Below, in pieces: positions 1 through 10,189 of a stretch of DNA of 64,000 nt. The stretch is taken from assembly GCA_030068075.1 (NCBI GenBank), contig JAINVK010001143.1, positions 17,227 to 81,226 of the forward strand. The letters are read 5' to 3'. The notes under the pieces were generated by a model that was not told the DNA's origin, made no database searches, and saw only the letters and a program-made list of their open reading frames with translations. The position numbers were made by a program, and so were the translations under genes. This stretch comes from Paguma larvata (Eukaryota > Chordata > Mammalia > Carnivora > Viverridae). Every line of letters starts with the position of its first letter. The stretch's first letter is position 1.

Positions 1-819
1 TATATGTGAACTTCGAATGAGACCTACTCATTACTAAGCACTGTATTGTTACTTATAAGTAAATTCAGAGAACTCCCAATTATACTAATAGCACCTGATG
101 CACACAGACTCAGCTACAAGAATTCCTTTGCAGAATTAAGTTCAAAATGGTTTAAAATCATTGAAGCTTGCTTTGGGTACAGTTCATGTCTGCAGTCATA
201 TGGTACAACATCTTTGTTTAAACTATAGTTTCAAAATAAATAACGACAGCGCAGTGAATGTTTCTACTTTTGAAGTAGGTGTCAGTATGCCTTCTTTATT
301 CATTTCCTATTGCCGTGGCAACAAATTAAATTACCACAAATTTAGTGCCCTAAAACTTTAAAACGACTGTGATTTCCCTTCTGTAAATGCCAAAATTAAT
401 TTGTGCCCCTTCCCTGCCTCCAAAAGATGTCATGGAGATAAATAACTGAAATGGTACCACATCCTGAATAAATCATAGCTGTTTACACACTATGTCAAGC
501 CTGACTTGATATCATCTTCCAAATAATTCAGAACAAAGGCTCAAATCCCAAATTTCTGGCCTCTATCACAAGGCCATCACCTACTAATAGGATTCCTCTT
601 CTTCTAGCTTACAACAGCATGTTCCTTACCCCCTTTTGACCCCTCATCAAAGGCATCCTTAAAGTCCATGTTCCTAGTGACAGCCTGTTTAAGGCCATTT
701 TAAGGCTTTCTCTATCATGCTCCTCAAAATTCTTCTAGCCTTCACCCACTGCTTGATTACAAAACCACTCCCACATTTTAGGTACCTGATACTGCAGTAC
801 TCCACTTCCGGTACCAGAT

Positions 820-1610
820 TCTGTAGCAGTTTTCTACTGGTCTGTAACAAAGTACCACATAATTAGTAGCTTAACACAACACCCGTTGTTGTTATCATAC
901 AGTCCTACAGGTACAGCTTAACTGGGTCCTCTGCTCAGGAACTCACATGGCAGTATCAGCCTGTAATCAGCCAGGACTGCAATCTCATCTGAGACTTGAC
1001 ATCTTCTTCCAAGTTGGTTGTTGGTAGAATTCAGTTCCTTCGAACTAGAATGAAATTCCCATTTTCTTCCTGGCCATCAGCCTGGGAGCATTCTCAGCAC
1101 CCAGAGGCTACCCTCAGGCCCTTGCCACATGGTCCCTTTATCTCACAACACAGGTTTTTGATTCTGTACGGCCAACAGGTGAACATCTGCTTATCTTAAG
1201 GACTCACTTGATTAGGCTAGACCCACCCAGGACAATCTTTTAACTTGAAATTAAATGCAGGAATTAAATTCCCTCATATTCACAAGGCTTGCCCACACCA
1301 AACGGAGGAAATCACACAGGGCATGTATGCCAGGGGTGGAAATCTTGGGACCATCATAAGAATTCTGCCCACACTTTCCCCTTTGACCTTGGATTCCTGA
1401 CCTTACAGTGCTGCTGAAGTGTTCCATGTTGTTACTCCCCTCTCTTTTCTGTTTGTATGTCCTAGTCCTTGGACTGGTGAGCAACCTGGAAAAGGCCACC
1501 ATAGGCATGATTGTATACAGCCAATAACCTTTATTCTTCCCTAGTCCCTCGGATAATGTGTATGGACACATATATTCATGGATATTTAAGAATGAATCAA
1601 CTGGAGAAGT
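820..1610 (+). repeat. Old interspersed repeat, family unresolved (left arm)
   Basis: The segment with ctgtaacaaagtaccacata at about 840-860 and ctagacccacccaggacaat at about 1,216-1,240 resembles the ends of an ancient dispersed mammalian repeat. I cannot name the family reliably. The frames inside it have no recognisable protein. It is mirrored at about 50,300-51,100. Confidence 0.4.
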
Positions 1611-1619
1611 CAACATAGC

Positions 1620-2500
1620 AAAAAAGTTCTTAATTTTTAGAAGTCTGTCTAGTATGAAGTATTTAACACTCTCCTACCCATTTAAAAACATATTTTTCAT
1701 AAAATGAAAAGTCTAACAGATGTTTTAAATATTTTTAAGAATTGGCCAAAGAGAATTCATAGGGAAACCTATTTGCTTTGTGCACAATGCTGCTAGCTGT
1801 ACATATCTCTAGTTCAGCCGTTGCCTAGAAAATAATTCATCAATTAAGTTAACTTTTATTTTTCTTCAATGTCCACTGGGGAAAATATCCCCATTTTCCC
1901 CACTTCTATGCTCAGATAAATGCTTTCTTCAATGATCATGCTGTGGTTAGAGTTTTAAGAGTATTTATTTACTGTTTGTACTGTAAACATGGTGGCTTCC
2001 TCTAAATAGTTTTAGCATCAAGGTCAGTAGGTCCTTGGGGACATGCACAAACCTTAATACATATGCAAAGATAACTGAAACATGCACTCTTAAAAATCAT
2101 TAGATGAGAAGAAATCCCCTTTCCAATCTATATAAAATCAATTGGTGTATTTTTTGAGTCTGACAAAAACATTTAAAAATGTTCATTTTTATGTTATTGT
2201 TCTTAGCATTATAAAAGGGAAGTCACTCTCCCAGGCTTTATATTAATTATTAATTTGTGCTAGCTTTCAGGTAACAACTTGGGTACCAGAAGAGAAGCAG
2301 GTACTGAAGCAGGTCCAGTCTCCTTCTAATGTGAACTGGGCCACATTCACTAGTCTGTTAGGTTCAGGCTCCTGCTCGTATACCCATAGAGTATTCATCA
2401 AATATTTTGCGAGATAGATCAAAAAAAAATTAGAAAGCTATACTTACTCAAATACCAAGAGTCAACTCTTATACATGAACTTCTAATCCCAAAACCATAT
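1620..2500. other. No recognised feature (PBDC1 3' flank, left arm)
   Basis: AT-rich single-copy-looking DNA between an old repeat and the SINE. I see no coding frame, RNA or repeat that I can name. Confidence 0.5.
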
Positions 2501-2503
2501 ACA

Positions 2504-2712
2504 GGGCACCTGGGTGGGTTAAGAGTTCAGCTCCTGATTTCTGCTCAGGTCATAATCTCATGGTTCATGTGACTGAGCCCCACGTTAAGTTCCACACTGA
2601 AAGTGGAGCCTGCTTGGGGTTCTCTCTCTCCCTCTCTCTCTGTCCCTCCCCCACTCACCTGAGTGAGCACTCTCTCTGTCTCAAAATAAATAAATAAACT
2701 TTAAAAAAAAAG
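2504..2712 (+). mobile_element. Carnivore tRNA-Lys-type SINE (left arm)
   Basis: It starts with gggcacctgggtgg, has a CT-rich middle, the tail motif aaataaataaataaac and an A-run. Flanking target-site duplications read ccatataca (2,495-2,503 and 2,713-2,721). The internal cctgcttgggg / tctctctgtccc form matches the feliform SINEC family. It lies just downstream of the PBDC1 polyadenylation signals and is present in both arms. Confidence 0.9.
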
Positions 2713-2902
2713 CCATATACAACTTAACAGGTTTGAGGAACGTTCACTATAGGAAACAAGGATAAGCATTTAAAAACACGCATAAATCATTTTATATGAC
2801 ATGATAAAGAGATTATATACCTGAAAAAAATCTTAAGGGTCAAATAATTTGAAATATCTTTTAACAGTCAATCACAGATATAGTCATTAGAACCAAAAGA
2901 AA

Positions 2903-2912
2903 TTTATTTATT
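2903..2912 (-). promoter_or_regulatory. PBDC1: Polyadenylation signals of the left PBDC1 copy
   Basis: Read on the minus strand, two overlapping AATAAA hexamers (2,903-2,908 and 2,907-2,912) lie about 265 bp past the stop codon. They are the first canonical signals I see downstream of the last exon, so the 3' UTR probably ends near 2,880-2,895. The same tandem signal is present in the other arm. Confidence 0.6.
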
Positions 2913-3176
2913 AAATTTCTTACTTGCCAGTGGTGAGAACCAAGAAACACTATACCAAACAACAATCAATTAAGACCCCACTAATAGTCTGTAAGCCAGT
3001 TCATACAAGAGAACAACCAAAGTAACTGTTGATTATTAGGCTAGAAAGATGTCCTTCTGCATGTCTTTCAATTGCACAAGGACATATATTTAACCACAGG
3101 GATCTATGCAAGCAGTATCATAGTATATATAGACTTAGATGAGTCACAGCTTCTGGAGGGCTATTCCTTGTCTAGC

Positions 3177-3424
3177 TTACATAGCTGTTTCACTACTCTT
3201 GTTGATTTCTTTGTTGGCTTCTTTCACATTTTCTTCTCCTTTGTTGGTTTTCACTTTTTCTCCTTCTTTGTTGGCTCGTTTCTCTTCTGCTCTTTCACTG
3301 TCAGCTTTCTCCCTTCCATGGTTGCCTTCTTTCTCTTCTTTGTCATGAATACTGATGTAAACTGCTTTGTTATAGCCTTCCCGGTTCCGAGCAATTTCAA
3401 TGGCAAAAAATTGTATCCTGGGGG
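3177..3424 (-). CDS. PBDC1: PBDC1 left copy, exon 6 (codons 137-218 and TAA stop)
   Basis: It opens with APRIQFFAIEIARNREGYNK and continues into a charged tail of Lys, Glu and Asn repeats ending SSETAM-stop. Tail length is the usual place where mammalian PBDC1 proteins differ. Confidence 0.93.
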
Positions 3425-6400
3425 CTTAAAGGTGAATAGAATTGATTATTGGTCATAATCATAATTACTTCTCTAAACCTACTGAAAATCTACTGACAAA
3501 GCTGAACTAACATTCAAAGCATTCCAGAACAGTCATAAACTTCAGAGATGTGGAATTCTAATCTTGTTAAATAAGCCTGAAAATACTCAACAATTTTATC
3601 TCAGTTACTCAACAAACAGTAACATGATCTTTAAATATATATATGTATAAACATATACATGATCTTTAAATAAAATGATCCCCAAACTATTCATGTCATT
3701 AATTCTTCAGTAAAACCAGATCCCTCACTCTCTTTATACAGAAACAATTACAGAGGCAAGAATCTCACCAAATATGGTGTTTTCTTCAGTGTAGCCCTGA
3801 GAACAATCCAGTCTCAGCAAAGTACCATAGTTGAAGTCTTCTACAATCCCGTCAAACTTTAAGCAAAATGGCCTCCACTTCTATAAAGGCAAAAAAGATG
3901 CCCTAGATGACAAATGCAGGAAGCTGGTGAAGTCAGGCCAGGAAAAGAGATTCCACATGCAGTGAGGAAAATAGCCATAGTGAAAGAGACGAGGACTGAG
4001 CTGATTTCTAGTTTCACTAGCATTGAGTTTCTGTGCTATCTATTGTATTTAGACTGGTATTTCCCAACATGGACAATATCTTAACTTGACAAAAATATTT
4101 AAATCCTTGACTATGGAATTAAAATTTGATTTAAACATTTTTAATGTTTATTTTTTGAGAGAGAGAGACAGAGCACAAGTCAGGGAGGGGCAGAGAGAGA
4201 GGGAGACACAGAATCTGAAGCAGGCTCCTGGCGCCAAGCTGTCAGCACAAAGCAAGCAATGGGGTTCAAGCTCAAGAACCCAAATTCATCGTGAGATGAA
4301 TTGACCTATGAGATCATGACCTATGCCGAAGACAGATGCTTAACCGATTGAGCCACTCAGGTGCCCCTAAAATTTGATTTCTTAAATATATTGTTTTGTT
4401 TTTAAGTTATTGTTAACTCAGCCCAAAATAGGTATTCATCTCCACTGAAGCACAAATGAGACCGAGGTGGCAGGAATGTGGCACAAAGTCACGAAGTTAA
4501 ATTTTAAGAAAGAAGTCCATTTGCTAGAGGCAATTTTCCAAAGATCAGTAACAACTTGCTGAGTTAAAAGTTTACATTTTTCATAACACAAGGATCTACT
4601 CTCGGGGAAATATTTTCACACTATAAGAGTTTTAGTGCACTGTAAAAGTATAAGATAATCAGATAAGTAATGTGAAACCTATGTTTTCCAATTACCCATT
4701 GCCCATGATAATGTGAACTTAAATCCAGATAATTCGGTACCTCCCTGTACCCTATTTGTCAATCGTCCATCCAAGCTTTCTGGTCAAACTATTAACATAA
4801 GTAAATTTGTTCCTCCTCCCCTGAAAGGGTGGGTAGGAAGGGATGAAATGTCCAGTCAAAAAAAAAATAGATTCAATGAACATGAAAAACTCATAAGCCA
4901 GGAAAATATTTATTTCATTTCATAACTTACTTATTAGTTGATTATAACTACATAAAAGCCCTGGTTCTTTACATATTTCCTTAAAACAGACAGAAAAAAG
5001 TTTAAATGTAAATATATTTACAGTCAATTATTGTTAGTCAGATGGTAGGCAATATTTAAGAGAGAGAATTCTTACCTCTTTAGCTGATTCTGATTTGAGC
5101 TCTTCTGGGTCCAACACATCTATCCTGAGTTTCTCAAAATTTTCTCGAAACTCAGAATAGATTTGGTCATCCACTTTGGTGAGTTTCAGGAACTGTGGGT
5201 CAACTGATGAAATCAGCTGCCAGACATAAGACAACATACAGATTCTAGTCTCTAATTTACTACACTTCTTTCCTCCTTCCCCATAAAATCCTTATGGTTC
5301 TAAGGGGAAAAGACTTTATTAGGAAATACAGACATACTAGGTCTCGTTGAAATCATGATAGAGTTTTCAAGGGCCATGATATACTACAGTCCTTTCCACC
5401 AATTAAACATTTTTGGTCCTAGTACTGCCTAGCTATTGCCCTCTCTGAATTGTCCATGGAGTCATCAAACATTTATTAATTGCCTACTATGGGCTAAGAA
5501 TTATTTGTCCATTTAGCAGCAGAACACTGGGCAAAGAAGTACAAGTCCTTGCTGTCAAAACAAAATTCACTTTCACCCCCCATTCTCTGTGGGTAAGATA
5601 TTACAATAATAAAAATGATCAACAAAATACAAATGCTTAACTTGCTGAGCATAGTCATTAGCAAAGAACCATATACTACAATCACATGTTTAATTCTGTT
5701 TAATAATGAAGACAGACAACTCACCTTGTAGTAGACTTCGGCATGCTGCATTGCTTTCATGGCCCAAGCCATCTCAATATCAGGCTGCAAAGAAGAAAGC
5801 AAGGTCAGAATCTCCAAATCCTGCTACTAGAGAACAAATTAAGGATGTCTGTAGAGGTCTAGTTAATGCTCAGTAACACTACCAAACTTGGTGTTACTAT
5901 CAAAGGATAAAAACTGTAGTAATGGGTCTGGATAGTATAAAACTTTTGTCATTATGAAGGAAACTACCTACCAAAAGAAGCTACCTACACAGTCTAATCA
6001 ACAGCAAAAGCCACTGGCTCTTTTCCCAGAAGCTAGTGAAAGCGTGGGAGACTACATACAGTGGTAGATAAATTGCCTTCTCAGGACTGAGTTAAAACAT
6101 TGTAAAACTGACTGAAATAATACATTCACATACAATACTGAGTTGTTGGGAGAACAAAGTAAGATAATGGAACTGAAATATTCTACATTGTTAATAGTGC
6201 AGCATGTTATAATTTGTGCTTATCAGGTAACCAATTCCCCACACTTAAAAATGAATCAGTATTGTGAAGCAGGCTAGGTTATAAATAAGCCTTACCAAGT
6301 ACTCACCATCTGTTCCATTAAAATCTCCCACTCCAGCTAAATGGATCTATTTCATTGACCCCAGAAAAGCCACTTGCATTTTTACCTCCACACCATATAC

Positions 6401-7212
6401 CAGGTCCTTTTTCCAACTGCCAACCAATGTCTTTTATCCATCTATACTTTGAGGATCCAGTTAGAGCTTCACTTTCTCAGTGAAATCTTAAGACCTCTAC
6501 TCTCTCAGTTCTTCTTGGAATAAACTCCTTTGGATCTTATATCCTAACCTAGTATACACCAATCATATTTCCATTTGAGTGTTACTATATTGTCATGCCC
6601 AGGTGTCTTGTATCTTAAAAATATTATATGCTTTCTCTTTAAGAATCTAAACAGGACACACCATAATTCAGTGCCACATTACTGCATAAGGTTATCACTC
6701 AGGAACCTTTAAAATTAGTGATTCCACACTCTCACTCCCCTCCCAAATATTTTGATTTAAGTGGTATAAACTGCGACTTGGACAATAGAAGATATAAAAG
6801 CTTCTCAGGGGGTTCTATTGCAGCAAAGTTTGAGAACTCTTTCCATTGGCATTTATCCTGGGTTTGTGGACCAAAAAGATTAGAATTAATAAAAAGTGCG
6901 GTCTCTGGCCGGCAAGGAGGGGTTTCACAGAAGATATCAGGTCAGGAGGTTACAATTTCATTTTAGGCCCTGCAGACGTCCCAGGCCAGTTGGGTGAGTG
7001 GCAGCTGGGAGTGAGTCATACTCACATCATTGCCATAAGACTCGGCCGGGAGAGAAAGAGCATGTGCCACAGACACGAGTTCCCCGGAAACCTGGGAAGG
7101 GAACAAGAAGAGGGGAGTGGGTGTTCAATGCTCGACCCAGCTCGACTCCCCGCCCCGCCCCGACCCCAGAGCAGCGTCTCACCGGCTCAGCAATCCCACT
7201 AGTCGCCTCCAT
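3177..7212 (-). CDS. PBDC1: PBDC1, left-arm copy: intact six-exon gene (218 aa)
   Basis: PBDC1 carries the polysaccharide-biosynthesis domain (PF04669). The yeast homologue Ypl225w/Chp1 has been described as a ribosome-associated chaperone for the translation factor eEF1A, so a cytosolic role in eEF1A folding is expected; this is family knowledge, not visible here. Coding exons are 7212-7183, 7091-7026, 5784-5725, 5216-5076, 3880-3769 and 3424-3177, all with AG/GT intron borders, giving 657 bp and one open frame. Signature residues include PDIEMAWAM, DPQFLKLTKVDDQIYSEF, KWRPFCLKF, LLRLDCSQGYTEENTIF and APRIQFFAIEIARNREGYNK. These match my recollection of the human protein exon by exon. Residues about 15-150 form the domain. 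The tail (about 155-218) is rich in Lys and Glu and ends INKSSETAM. It is slightly shorter than human (233 aa), with the difference in the tail. The start ATG has a good Kozak context (aacATGg). Confidence 0.95.
3769..3880 (-). CDS. PBDC1: PBDC1 left copy, exon 5 (codons 100-136 plus one base)
   Basis: It encodes KWRPFCLKFDGIVEDFNYG...EENTIF and ends in phase 1 before gtgaga; the acceptor is tttatag. It is in frame here, while the right-arm counterpart lacks two bases. Confidence 0.94.
4133..4368 (-). mobile_element. Feliform tRNA-derived SINE in PBDC1 intron 4 (left arm)
   Basis: On the minus strand it reads ggggcacctgagtggctcaa at the head and ends tttttgag...aataaacatt at the tail. Perfect 12-bp target-site duplications aaaatttgattt flank it (4,121-4,132 and 4,369-4,380). 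The same insertion with the same duplications is in the other arm. Confidence 0.93.
5076..5216 (-). CDS. PBDC1: PBDC1 left copy, exon 4 (codons 53-99)
   Basis: It encodes LISSVDPQFL...LDPEELKSESAKE with acceptor ctggcag and donor gtaaga. It is the longest conserved block and is identical to the right-arm exon. Confidence 0.96.
5725..5784 (-). CDS. PBDC1: PBDC1 left copy, exon 3 (codons 33-52)
   Basis: It encodes PDIEMAWAMKAMQ...EVYYK, bounded by acceptor ttgcag and donor gtgagt. This is the start of the conserved PBDC1 domain and is identical in both arms. Confidence 0.95.
6690..6850 (+). mobile_element. MER5A-like DNA transposon remnant in intron 2 (left arm)
   Basis: The motifs ttctcagggggttctattgc and aaagtttgagaac resemble the terminal part of the non-autonomous hAT element MER5A. 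The match is diverged and short. It is mirrored at about 45,080-45,235. Confidence 0.4.
7026..7091 (-). CDS. PBDC1: PBDC1 left copy, exon 2 (codons 11-32)
   Basis: It encodes VSGELVSVAHALSLPAESYG plus ND. The acceptor is ttcccag and the donor gtgagt. The run GGGG in codons 13-14 is intact here, whereas the other arm has GGG. Confidence 0.93.
7183..7212 (-). CDS. PBDC1: PBDC1 left copy, exon 1 (codons 1-10)
   Basis: It encodes MEATSGIAEP and ends exactly before the donor gtgaga. It lies within the CpG-rich promoter segment. Intron 1 is only 91 bp and holds tandem GC boxes. Confidence 0.9.
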
Positions 7213-7639
7213 GTTGCACACCACACACCGAGGAACAGCTTCCGGGAAAGGACTATCTGCGTGCTCTTTCTGCATTTGGTTGGAAAAGGGGGGCCGGGCC
7301 AGACTGGCTCTCTTCCGGCGCGCCTGCGTGCAATCTCCCTCGCCTGGAGGAGGGTGGAGGCGGAGTCACTGGCCCCGCCTCCTCCGTGCTGCTCAGGCTC
7401 AAAAAGGTGTGGCCTTGTTGCGCAGTCTGAGATGCTTGAGAGGTCTCAGGTGTTTGCATGTTCTTTAATATCAGTGGTGACCATGCGAAAAGCCTGAGTT
7501 AAAGCTATAGCGCGCCCGCACTGCTGAGTGAACAGCAGAGATTTGGATTCACACTCTCCGTTTGTGCAAGCAGGTGCATACACCAATAGGGCACCCCCCC
7601 CCAAAAAAAAACCTCCAAATAGAGAGTAAATTACAAACA

Positions 7640-8876
7640 AGCATGGTGCTAAGCAAGAAATAGAGGGGTGAAGAATTTAGTCCCTGTTTTGGAAGAAGCA
7701 CTTACAGTGAGAGGGAATCTAAAGTGGTCATCACGAAATAGCATCATGTACCCTGGAAAAGAAATAGAGGATAAATAACCTGAATCATAAAGGGCAACCA
7801 GCATAAAAGGGGAAACAGGCAAGGAAGGACACACCAGGGTGAAGGAAGTGCATGTGAAAGGGACTTTAAGAACTAAAAACCACAGTAACATACAGCAAAT
7901 GTCAAAAAAAAAAAAAAAAAGCTGCAGTAAGACTGTAGTCATTTAATATCTTGGGAGAAAAGTTGGGTTTTGTATACTGAATATTAGGGATTTGAGACTT
8001 TAACCTAAAAGCAATGGTAAGCTAATAAATATCTTTAGTCAGCCTCGCGATTAAAAATAAATTCTAAGAAAATGAGTAAGAAACAATGTGGCAGATAACA
8101 TTGATGAAGGCAATTCTGCAGGCAGAGAGAACGAAGTGAAGACACTAGGTGATGGTAATTTAGCAAAGGCAATAAGAATTAAGATGAATTTTGAAAATAA
8201 GAGAAATAGAATGAATAGAACTTATTGACTGATTGGATATGGGGGATAAAGAAGAATCAGGATTCCAGTATGAGTCCCAAATTTCAGAACAGGATTTGGG
8301 AATGCATGCATTGAGCTAAAAAAACACAAGAGAAGGGATGATGATTTTAATTTGAGGAGTTGAGTTTGAAGAGCCTATGGAACATTCAGATAGAGTTGAG
8401 TAGTTAGAGGGAGATCTGATCAGAGAGATAAATCATATAGCTGTTTCTTTAGGTTTAATTGAGCTGTTCAGAGGAAACTATGAAGGGCTGTAAAGACACA
8501 AAGAGTGGCAGGCCAAAGAAAGAGCAGTTTATGAAGAAGAAAATGGCAGGGAAAATAAAGAAGTAAAAGAGAGAGAGGGAGAGAGAGTCATCAGTGAGAC
8601 ATCAGCAAAGAACCAAAGGAGAGTCTCACAAAAGCAAACGGGCAAGAGAACTTCCAGGAAGAAATGAATAGTAGTACCCAATACCCTGGGTTGAGTACAC
8701 TAAGCCCACAAATATCGAGAGGTCATTGACAGCCTTAGCAAGAGCAGTTTTAGTGGAATGGTGAGGGCAGAAGTCAGATGGTAGTGGGTTGAGAAGGGAA
8801 TGGGGGTTAAAGAAGAGATGACAATGACCATAGAAAGTTCTTCCAAAGAGTTGAAGCTGGAAAGAGACATGAGGTC
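7640..8876 (-). mobile_element. L2 LINE 3' remnant (left arm)
   Basis: Read on the minus strand it follows the L2 3' end: a stretch like aactcaactcctcaaatt, then tccaatcagtcaataagttc, then taggttaaagtctcaaatcc. No intact frame remains. A 17-A run (7,904-7,920) interrupts it. Confidence 0.65.
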
Positions 8877-8887
8877 CAGGGACTTTT

Positions 8888-9478
8888 GAAAGTTGTGGTG
8901 AAATACACATAACAGAAAAATTTACCCTCTTAACCATTTCTAAGTATACAGTTCAATAGTGTTAAGTATATCCACACTGCTGTCTGACAGAACTAGCTCC
9001 TCTTGCAAAATGGAAACTCTACACCCCATTAAGCAACAACTTCCCATTTCCCCTCCCCCCAGCCCCTGGCAACCACTATACTACTTTCTGTTTCTATGAA
9101 TTTGACTACTTTTGATACCTCATATAAGTGCAATCATGTAGTGTTTGTCTTTTCGTGACTGGCTCATTTCACTTAGTATAATGTCCTCAAGGTTTGTCCA
9201 TGTTGGTGCCATGTGGCAGTATTTCCTTTGTTTTTAAGACTGAATAATATTCTATTATTATTATATATTGTGTGTATACACCACATTTGGTTTATCCATT
9301 CATCCATCCATGAGTATTTGGGTTGCTTCCACCTTTTGGCTATTGCGAGTAATGTTGCTATGAACATGGGTGTGAAAATATCACTTTGGGACGCTGCTTT
9401 CAGTTGTTTTGGGTTTATACCCAGAAGTGAAATTACTGGATCATGTGGTAATTATATTTTTAATGTTGTGAAGAACCT
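8888..9478 (-). mobile_element. Old L1 3' fragment with target-site duplications (left arm)
   Basis: On the minus strand, residues such as [19 protein letters not shown] show the C-terminal part of L1 ORF2p, followed by L1 3' UTR. Direct repeats of cagggactttt flank it (8,877-8,887 and 9,479-9,489). It inserted into the neighbouring L2 remnant and is present in both arms. Confidence 0.85.
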
Positions 9479-9489
9479 CAGGGACTTTT

Positions 9490-10160
9490 TAAATTATTAG
9501 TTTAGGTTTAGAAAGACTTATGTGTGCTGGGGAATTGGCCTTATACCAAAGACTGTCCTGGAGGGTGAGCTAGGTATCTCCAGAGAAACTGAATGAAGAC
9601 GGGTAGCAAACACAGGAGATTGAGGTGTTCCCTCCAGAAGCTTCCTGTTTTGTCTACGAAGCATGAGAGGGCAGCTGAGAGCAAGAGGGAATGTGTTAAA
9701 GTCTTGTCTCGAGAAGAATGTCTTGGAAGCCCTGCATAGCTGCTCAGAGGAAAGGGAAGACCACTCTCACAAGGAGATGGGGGGGACATTCTCAGGGAAC
9801 AGCTAAAACTAGAGGACACGATTCTGCAAGGATAGCAGTCTGTGTGTAACCCAGAGGTTCAACTGTAAGATGGGTCATCCACATGGATGCTGAATGTTGG
9901 TGAATGTGGAGGTCTGACCAGGAGGTCAATAGACAACAGTAAAATGGAGGGTTAGACTCAAGACGATGGCCAAATCTGTGCATAACAAGTGAATATGAAT
10001 AGAATTTTAGGCAACGCAACTGGACTTTTACCTGAGGAAGCATTTAGGTAATTTGCTTGTATCTAATATTTTGGGCCGATTAATTACCTTTAATTTATAA
10101 AACAGAAAAGTTATTATGATGTGTAGCATGTGCACAGTTTGTTAGGATTATTTTACTCTA
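9490..10160. other. No recognised feature (left arm)
   Basis: Mixed-composition DNA between the L1 fragment and an A/T-rich run. The reading frames are short and not protein-like. Confidence 0.45.
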
Positions 10161-10189
10161 TTTATTTTATTTATTTATTTTTTTACATC

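Larger units (their letters stand above)
7020..7400 (-). promoter_or_regulatory. PBDC1: CpG-rich promoter of the left PBDC1 copy
   Basis: GC- and CpG-rich DNA surrounds exons 1-2, in contrast to the AT-rich flanks. It contains an ETS-type site (cttccgggaaag, 7,239-7,250), a GC box (ggccccgcctcc, 7,371-7,382) and tandem GC boxes in intron 1 (7,148-7,167). No TATA box is evident. This is the layout of a housekeeping promoter, with transcription running toward lower coordinates. Confidence 0.75.

Noticed and set aside
1251..1616. 121-codon minus-strand frame
   Set aside because: Lies in an old dispersed repeat, and the mirror at 50,302-50,672 is split into different frames.
3072..3458. 128-codon plus-strand frame rich in Phe and Ser
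   Set aside because: It is the antisense of PBDC1 exon 6; the Phe/Ser bias is the complement of the Lys/Glu-rich tail.
7117..7497. 126-, 156- and 118-codon frames around the PBDC1 promoter
   Set aside because: Open only because the CpG-rich promoter has few stop codons; low-complexity Pro/Arg composition and not maintained across the two arms.
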